Positions 40,635 through 45,424 of a stretch of DNA of 45,424 bases are shown here, in pieces. The position numbers and the translations under genes are program-made. The notes under the pieces were generated by a model. It worked only from the letters and a program-made list of their open reading frames with translations. It did no database searches and was not told the origin of the DNA. Where the stretch lies: NCBI RefSeq assembly GCF_002102175.1, contig NZ_LQOX01000124.1, positions 1 through 45,424 of the forward strand, written 5' to 3'. Position 1 is the stretch's first letter, and each line of letters begins with the position of its first letter. This DNA is from Mycobacterium gastri. Its GTDB lineage: Bacteria; Actinomycetota; Actinomycetes; Mycobacteriales; Mycobacteriaceae.

Positions 40635-40821
40635 GCCTGTCGAGCCGCGGCGATGCCAAGGCTCACCGAACAGCGGGCTACGGAGTTCTTGGGCACGGCC
40701 GATTTTCCAGATTTTGCAGATAAAAACTATTCCTGACTACTACTATCGCTACTGACATCGTTTAAGGCCCCGGTTACCTCGTCGCTGACCACCACTTACT
40801 GGAGCTATACAGGAGAAACAC

Positions 40822-41157
40822 ATGCAGTCGATGTCTATCGATCCGGCAGCCGCCGACATCGGTGCGCAGGTTGCCGACAACGCCTCCCAAGGGCTGCAGG
40901 CCGGTGCGACGGCATCGACCCCGCTGACCTCGCTGCTGCCCGCCGGGGCGGACGAAGTCTCGGCCCAGGCGGTAGCGGCGTTCACGGCGGAGGCCGCTCA
41001 ACTGCTGGCTCTCAATCAAGCGGCGCAAGAAGAGCTGCGACGGGCCGGAGGGGCCTTCGCCGACATCGCGCGGATGTACACCGATGTCGACACCGCTGCG
41101 GCCACCGGCCTGACCGGCGTGGGACTGCTGCCAGGCTTCCGGATGGCGGCCGGGTAG
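40822..41157 (+). CDS. PE34: PE34-type PE family protein
   Basis: 111 residues from ATG 40822, with AGGAGA at good spacing. The PE core is present (SLLPAGADEVSAQAVAAF in part, then LLALNQAAQEELRRAGGA), with the unusual MQSMSID start seen in PE34 (Rv3746c). It is a stand-alone PE domain that in relatives pairs with a PPE protein and is exported by a type VII system. No PPE gene is directly adjacent. The following DUF2237 gene is 65 bp away. Confidence 0.85.
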   Translation: MQSMSIDPAAADIGAQVADNASQGLQAGATASTPLTSLLPAGADEVSAQAVAAFTAEAAQLLALNQAAQEELRRAGGAFADIARMYTDVDTAAATGLTGVGLLPGFRMAAG

Positions 41158-41221
41158 CCGTAGCACGGCATACCGGTCCCAGTTTCGCGGATCCGCGGCC
41201 GGAAAGCGCGATACTGGGCAG

Positions 41222-41620
41222 GTGCCTGAACGCCAGCCTGACCGCAACGTGCTGGGCGGCCCCCTGCAACCGTGCGGTACCGACCCGCTGACCGGCTTCT
41301 ATCGAGACGGCTGCTGTTCCACCGGCCCGGAAGATTTGGGCCGGCATACCATCTGCGCAGTCGTGACCGCCGAATTCCTCGAGCATCAGCGCTCGATCGG
41401 CAACGACCTGTCGACGCCCGTTCCGGAGTACCGCTTCCCGGGGCTGCTCCCGGGCGACCGCTGGTGTGTCACCGCGATGAATTGGCTACGGGCCCACCAT
41501 GATGGCTGCGCCGCTCCGCTGGTGCTGGCCGCCACCCACGAGCGCACCCTCGAGGTGGTCCCGCTCGAGACGCTGCAGGAGTACTCCATCGACGTGCCCG
41601 ACGACCTGACCGGCTTGTAG
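41222..41620 (+). CDS. DUF2237 family protein
   Basis: 132 residues from GTG 41222. The family words are complete: NVLGGPLQPCGTDPLTGFYRDG, given here only to its first 20 residues, then CCSTGPEDLGRHTICAVVTA and PGDRWCVTA. Four cysteines are conserved in the group. Function unknown; small cytoplasmic protein. The length is usual for the family. Confidence 0.87.
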   Translation: MPERQPDRNVLGGPLQPCGTDPLTGFYRDGCCSTGPEDLGRHTICAVVTAEFLEHQRSIGNDLSTPVPEYRFPGLLPGDRWCVTAMNWLRAHHDGCAAPLVLAATHERTLEVVPLETLQEYSIDVPDDLTGL

Positions 41621-42052
41621 CGCGCGTCCGGCCGTGGTGCTTGTGGGTGGCGTCCAGATTCCCGCCAGGGTTGCGGCCGCTTGAATCCAAGGCCAAAACC
41701 ACAGCCATGGCGGCAATCACCGTTCCCGGCCAGCAACGTCGTTACCGCGTTGCGTTGTGATGCGCGTAACAATCCACTGTCTTCAATTGCCAAAATATTG
41801 TCTTCTGCTGTCAAGACACGACACCGCGACGTGCGGCAAGGTGTGTTCAATGGTTCAGCCACCTCCCCTCGGACGACGCGGTCCGCGGGGCAGATCCCAC
41901 CCGGACAGGACACGCGCATGGACCGCGCGAGGGTCCAGTCGATGATGACCACCTGCGTTTCAGCACGTCGGCCGGCGCCAACGCGTCCGAGGTGACCCTG
42001 ACGGGCTGACCACCCGCTAACCGGCCCGGGGGCCTATGAGGGGAGTACACGT
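41621..42052. other. Intergenic gap, no gene seen
   Basis: 432 bp between the DUF2237 and WS/DGAT genes. Frames here are short or proline/arginine-rich. An A+T-richer stretch at 41765-41815 may hold a promoter for the downstream gene, but I see no clear -35/-10 pair. No repeat or RNA gene is evident. Confidence 0.5.
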
Positions 42053-43411
42053 ATGGAACTGATGTCACCGGTTGATGCGCTGTTTCTGGCCGCGGAGTCG
42101 CGCGAGCATCCGCTGCACGTCGGTGCGCTGCAGCTGTTCGAGCCGCCTGCGGGCGCCGGCCGGGCATTCGTGCGCGAGACCCACCGGGCGATGCTCGAAT
42201 GCCAAGACATAGCACCGCTTTTCCGCAAGCGGCCGAGCTCTTTGCATGGCTCACTCGCCAGCATCGGCTGGTCTACCGACAACGACGTCGACCTCGGCTA
42301 CCACGTGCGACGCTCCGCCTTGCCGGCGCCGGGCCGGGTGCGCGAGCTGCTGGAGCTCACCTCGAGGCTGCACGCCAACCTCCTCGATCGCCATCGGCCG
42401 CTGTGGGAAACACACGTGATCGAAGGCCTCAAGGATGGGCGGTTTGCGATCTACTCGAAGATGCATCATGCGCTGATCGATGGCGTATCCGGACTCACCC
42501 TGATGCGGCAGTCACTTTCGGCCGATCACGACGACACCGACTTCCGGGCGGCGTGGTCGCCCGCACCCTCGCGCTCCCCGCGCAGCCAGCCGCGCCCCGG
42601 GCGGTTGCACCGGCTCGGTGGGATGCTGGCATCCGTTGGCGGGCTTGCCCCGTCGACGCTTCGATTGGCGCGTTCCGCGTTGCTGGAACAGCAGCTGACA
42701 TTGCCCTTCGGGACGCCGCGCACCATGCTGAATGTCGCCGTGGGCGGAGCGCGGCGCTGCGCGGCCCAGTCCTGGGAGTTGGACCGGGTCAAGACGGTCA
42801 AAGACGCTGCCGGAGTGAGCCTTAACGACGTCGTGCTGGCGATGTGCGCCGGCGCGCTGCGGGCCTACCTCGACGACAACGACGCCCTGCCGGACGCGCC
42901 GCTGGTGGCGATGGTGCCGGTAAGCCTTCGCAACGAGCACGACTCGGTGGGCGGAAATATGGTCGGGGCCGTGTTGTGCAACCTGGCTACCCACCTCGAC
43001 GACCCGGCGGACCGTCTGGACGTCATTCATGCGTCGATGCGCGACAACAAGAAAGTCCTGACACAGCTGCCTCGGGCGCAAGCGATGGCACTGTCACTGC
43101 TGCTGTTGGGCCCCGCTGCGCTCAATACCGTGCCCGGCCTGACCAAGGTGACTCCCCCGCCGTTCAACGTGTGCGTCTCGAACGTGCCCGGCGTGCGCGA
43201 GCCGCGATACTGCAACGGCGCCAGGATGGTCGGCAACTACCCGATGTCCCTCGTGCTCGACGGTCAAGCGCTCAACATCACTTTGACCAGTACCGCCGAC
43301 AGTCTCGACTTCGGACTGGTGGGCTGCCGTCGCAGCGTCCCGCACCTGCAGCGGGTCCTCGGACACCTGGAGACCTCGCTGAAGGAACTGGAGCGCGCAG
43401 TCGGCCTCTGA
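42053..43411 (+). CDS. WS/DGAT family acyltransferase (Rv3740c-like)
   Basis: 452 residues from ATG 42053. The acyltransferase motif HHALIDG is H138-H139-x3-D143-G144, with PLWETHVIEGL just before it. Later NVCVSNVPG and the terminal NITLTSTADSLDFGLVGCR belong to the C-terminal domain. These enzymes make wax esters or triacylglycerol from acyl-CoA. It is nearest, by position, to Rv3740c. No signal peptide; membrane association is peripheral in the family. Confidence 0.9.
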   Translation: MELMSPVDALFLAAESREHPLHVGALQLFEPPAGAGRAFVRETHRAMLECQDIAPLFRKRPSSLHGSLASIGWSTDNDVDLGYHVRRSALPAPGRVRELLELTSRLHANLLDRHRPLWETHVIEGLKDGRFAIYSKMHHALIDGVSGLTLMRQSLSADHDDTDFRAAWSPAPSRSPRSQPRPGRLHRLGGMLASVGGLAPSTLRLARSALLEQQLTLPFGTPRTMLNVAVGGARRCAAQSWELDRVKTVKDAAGVSLNDVVLAMCAGALRAYLDDNDALPDAPLVAMVPVSLRNEHDSVGGNMVGAVLCNLATHLDDPADRLDVIHASMRDNKKVLTQLPRAQAMALSLLLLGPAALNTVPGLTKVTPPPFNVCVSNVPGVREPRYCNGARMVGNYPMSLVLDGQALNITLTSTADSLDFGLVGCRRSVPHLQRVLGHLETSLKELERAVGL

Positions 43412-43607
43412 CGACCCCGCCATCCCAAAAACTTCCGTCACTGCGGCACAACGAATTTAGCGCACCCACGGGCAATTGCCGTCCGGTCGGCGCATTTGCG
43501 ACGAGAACCGCGCGAGCGGCTGGCCCGTGCCCGACGCCCACCGGCCGTGCAGCCGACAATCAATTTGACGTGCGCGAAACCTACGGCACCGTAGCCTATT
43601 TCAACAG

Positions 43608-43640
43608 TTGACAATAGTTATAGTTCGTGAGATTTATATT
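43608..43640 (+). promoter_or_regulatory. Possible promoter of the PE-PPE-esx cassette
   Basis: TTGACA at 43608-43613 is followed by GATTTATATT at 43631-43640. With the usual 17-base spacer the -10 reads GATTTA, which is weak; TATATT is better but spaced 21 bases. The stretch is A+T-rich and lies 55 bp before the PE start, so it is a reasonable but unproven promoter. Confidence 0.3.
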
Positions 43641-43694
43641 CGGTCGCGTGTTCCGCGCCGGTAGATCGGGCGCCTCGAAAAAGGAGTATCGGTA

Positions 43695-44009
43695 ATGACG
43701 CTTCGAGTGGTGCCCGAAGGTCTGGCGGCGGCCAGCGCGGCGGTGGAGGCACTGACGGCTCGGCTCGCGGCCGCGCAGGCGGCCGCCGCACCGTTGATCA
43801 CTGCCGTGGTGCCGCCGGCGGCGGATGCGGTGTCGCTGCAGACCGCGACGGGGTTCAGCGGTCACGGCGTCGAGCACGCGGCGATCGCGGCGGAAGGAAT
43901 CGAAGAACTCGGCCGGTCCGGTGTCGGTGTCGGTGAGTCCGGTGTCAGTTACGCGGTAGGTGACGCCGCGGCGGCGGCCTCGTACCTGGCCTCCGGCGGT
44001 TTACAGTGA
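43695..44009 (+). CDS. PE5-like PE protein of an ESX-3-type cassette
   Basis: 104 residues from ATG 43695. [20 protein letters not shown] and [17 protein letters not shown] follow the M. tuberculosis PE5 (Rv0285) sequence closely. This is a bare PE domain. It partners the next gene, whose GTG overlaps its stop as GTGA, and the pair is followed by an EsxG-like gene, the PE5-PPE4-EsxG order of the ESX-3 locus. Confidence 0.9.
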   Translation: MTLRVVPEGLAAASAAVEALTARLAAAQAAAAPLITAVVPPAADAVSLQTATGFSGHGVEHAAIAAEGIEELGRSGVGVGESGVSYAVGDAAAAASYLASGGLQ

Positions 44010-45259
44010 CGGCTCCAGTCTGGATCGCCTCGCCGCCGGAGGTGCTTTCGTCGTTGCTGGCCAGCGGCCCGGGCCCCGGTCCGCTGCTCGTGGCCGCCGC
44101 GTCGTGGACGTCGATGAGCGCCGAATACGCCGGGGCAGCAGAAGAACTCACGGCATTGCTGGGCGGGGTTCAGATCGGGGCGTGGCAGGGTCCGAGCGCC
44201 GAAGTATTTGCGGCAGCGCACGTCCCGTACCTGGCATGGCTTTTCCGGGCCAGCGCCGATAGCGCCGGGGTGGCGACCCAGCACGAGGTGGCGGCGACCG
44301 CCTATACCGGCGCGCTGGCTGCAATGCCGACATTGCCTGAGCTGGCTGCCAACCACGCCGTTCACGCCGTATTGATGGCGACGAATTTCTTTGGCATCAA
44401 CACGATCCCGATCGCCCTCAACGAGGGCGACTATCTGCGGATGTGGATCCAGGCTGCCACCACGATGAGCATCTACCATGCGGCTTCGCTCGCGGCGTTG
44501 GCGTCGGCGCCGCATACCCCGCCCGCCCCCCTGCTGGTCAAGCCCGGTGTCGGCACCGCCGGCAACGCCGCTGCCACGTCGGTCCAATCCGCCATCGGGG
44601 ATATCCCGTGGAACTTGATCTGGGCGCTCTTGAAGGAGGTCGCCGAGGCGTATCTGGCCTTCAATGTGTGGGTCTTGAAGGAAGATGCGTTATTCCTGCA
44701 GGACCCGATCGGCAATTTGTGGCAGATGCTCAACGCCTTTTGGACCAATCCGTTCAACGCGCTGCTGGAATGGGGTCCGATGATCTTCGCGCTCGGCTAC
44801 ACCGTGGCCGAAGGCGGAGCGCCGGCGACGACACTGGCGACGGGGGTGGTTACCGGCGCTACGAGCGCGCTGCTGGCCGCGCTGCCGCCGGCGCTGGTTC
44901 CGGCTGCCACCGCGCTGATGAACGCTGCCGGACTGCCGGTGGCGGCCGCTCCGGCCGCGGTGGGCGCGGTTGCCGCCGGCTCCGTGACACCCGAACTCGG
45001 CGCCGCTGCCGTGCCGCCGCCGGCCCGATTGGTTTCGGCCGTGACGACCGCTCCCGCGCCGGCGCTGGGTTGCTCGGCCCGGGGCGCTGCGCCGTTGGGA
45101 TTCGCCGGCACCGCCGGCAAGGAGGCCGCCGGAGAGCCAGGCGGTTTGACCATGTTGGGTGACCAGGAGTCAGGCGATGTTGCGCGGGCCCCGATGCTGC
45201 CGGCTACCTGGGACCCGAGTCGGGCGGAGGAGGCGATCATGGCCGGCTGCGTCAGCTAG
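44006..45259 (+). CDS. PPE4-like PPE protein
   Basis: 417 residues from GTG 44006. The PPE domain begins with [20 protein letters not shown] and continues with [20 protein letters not shown]; the WxG-type word and the [14 protein letters not shown] stretch are those of PPE4 (Rv0286). The C-terminal region is alanine-rich with membrane-like helices, and ends VPATWDPS-like (its text is [15 protein letters not shown]). It lacks the long basic C-terminal tail of PPE4, so it is a shorter paralogue. Secretion with its PE partner through an ESX system is expected. Confidence 0.9.
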   Translation: MTAPVWIASPPEVLSSLLASGPGPGPLLVAAASWTSMSAEYAGAAEELTALLGGVQIGAWQGPSAEVFAAAHVPYLAWLFRASADSAGVATQHEVAATAYTGALAAMPTLPELAANHAVHAVLMATNFFGINTIPIALNEGDYLRMWIQAATTMSIYHAASLAALASAPHTPPAPLLVKPGVGTAGNAAATSVQSAIGDIPWNLIWALLKEVAEAYLAFNVWVLKEDALFLQDPIGNLWQMLNAFWTNPFNALLEWGPMIFALGYTVAEGGAPATTLATGVVTGATSALLAALPPALVPAATALMNAAGLPVAAAPAAVGAVAAGSVTPELGAAAVPPPARLVSAVTTAPAPALGCSARGAAPLGFAGTAGKEAAGEPGGLTMLGDQESGDVARAPMLPATWDPSRAEEAIMAGCVS

Positions 45260-45348
45260 CGACGCGATAGCCGGCAATCGAGGGACAACAACACCTAAGC
45301 CGCGCAACGTAACAACCCAAGATAACCGCACCTTCGAAAAGGATGACC

Positions 45349-45424
45349 ATGAGTTTGTTGGATGCCCATATTCCGCAGTTGGTGGCCTCGCAGTCGGCGT
45401 TTACCGCCAAGGCGGCGTTGATGC
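45349..45424 (+). CDS. EsxG/EsxS-like WXG100 protein, cut by the window edge
   Basis: From ATG 45349 the first 25 codons read SLLDAHIPQLVASQSAFTAK, almost exactly the opening of EsxG and EsxS. An AAAAGG ribosome-binding site is upstream. The rest lies outside the window; an EsxH/EsxR partner would be expected next. It completes the PE5-PPE4-EsxG-like arrangement. Confidence 0.88.
   Translation, partial: MSLLDAHIPQLVASQSAFTAKAALM

Overview
The window is chromosomal DNA of a slow-growing, non-tuberculous Mycobacterium. Several gene families are mycobacterial hallmarks: PE/PPE proteins, an EsxG-type WXG100 start, the LpqH (19 kDa) lipoprotein and a WS/DGAT wax-ester synthase. From about 17.7 kb to 43.4 kb the gene order matches, in reverse orientation and from memory, the M. 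tuberculosis block Rv3765c (tcrX) to Rv3740c. I cannot name the species from the sequence alone. Rv numbers and family names are from memory; no database was searched.

Layout. 1-10 kb is an accessory region without recognisable M. tuberculosis counterparts. It holds an IS21-like end, a small zinc-ribbon protein, an unidentified gene, and a helicase/exonuclease-fold/BRCT protein followed by a double-HIRAN protein. It also holds a zinc-ribbon phospholipase-D-like protein and two cysteine-rich hypothetical proteins. Two 3' halves of tRNA genes, tRNA-Pro(GGG) at 6.3 kb and tRNA-Arg(ACG) at 9.95 kb, look like attachment-site scars of integrative elements. 10-15.7 kb mixes two toxin-antitoxin pairs (mazEF, vapBC), intact SnoaL-like and aminoglycoside-phosphotransferase-fold genes, and a graveyard of broken genes (PPOX-fold, serpin, SnoaL-like, methyltransferase, PE).

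15.7-20.4 kb holds a GH25-like protein, a MmcQ/YjbR protein, two small membrane proteins, the TcrX-TcrY two-component system and lpqH. 20.5-28.7 kb is lipid or alkyl-chain metabolism: an SdsA1-type alkyl sulfatase, a quinone oxidoreductase-like MDR protein, an ACAD11-like acyl-CoA dehydrogenase, an SDR, two phosphotransferase-fold proteins (one is the misnamed FadE36) and a histidine phosphatase. 28.8-35.5 kb is ordinary core: the LapA-domain protein, the proXVWZ osmoprotectant ABC transporter, a glycolipid-binding-like protein, tyrA, the TadA-associated protein, tadA and tRNA-Ser(CGA).

Downstream of the tRNA-Ser is a decayed integrase, a lower-G+C, translationally coupled three-gene cassette ending in a DUF6941-like protein, a truncated excisionase-like gene and a second vapBC. 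Two further DUF6941-like genes (Rv3748 and Rv3747 equivalents) flank a YbjQ-family gene and IS/SDR debris. The right end carries PE34, a DUF2237 protein, the WS/DGAT enzyme and a PE5-PPE4-EsxG-like cassette cut by the window edge.

The best candidates for something undescribed are the helicase/dead-DEDDh/BRCT plus double-HIRAN gene pair (1.6-6.1 kb) and the coupled cassette at 35.9-37.2 kb. A well-formed four-copy, 11-bp-period direct repeat upstream of tcrX and an identical leaderless-promoter geometry at three toxin-antitoxin loci are the most precise regulatory signals.
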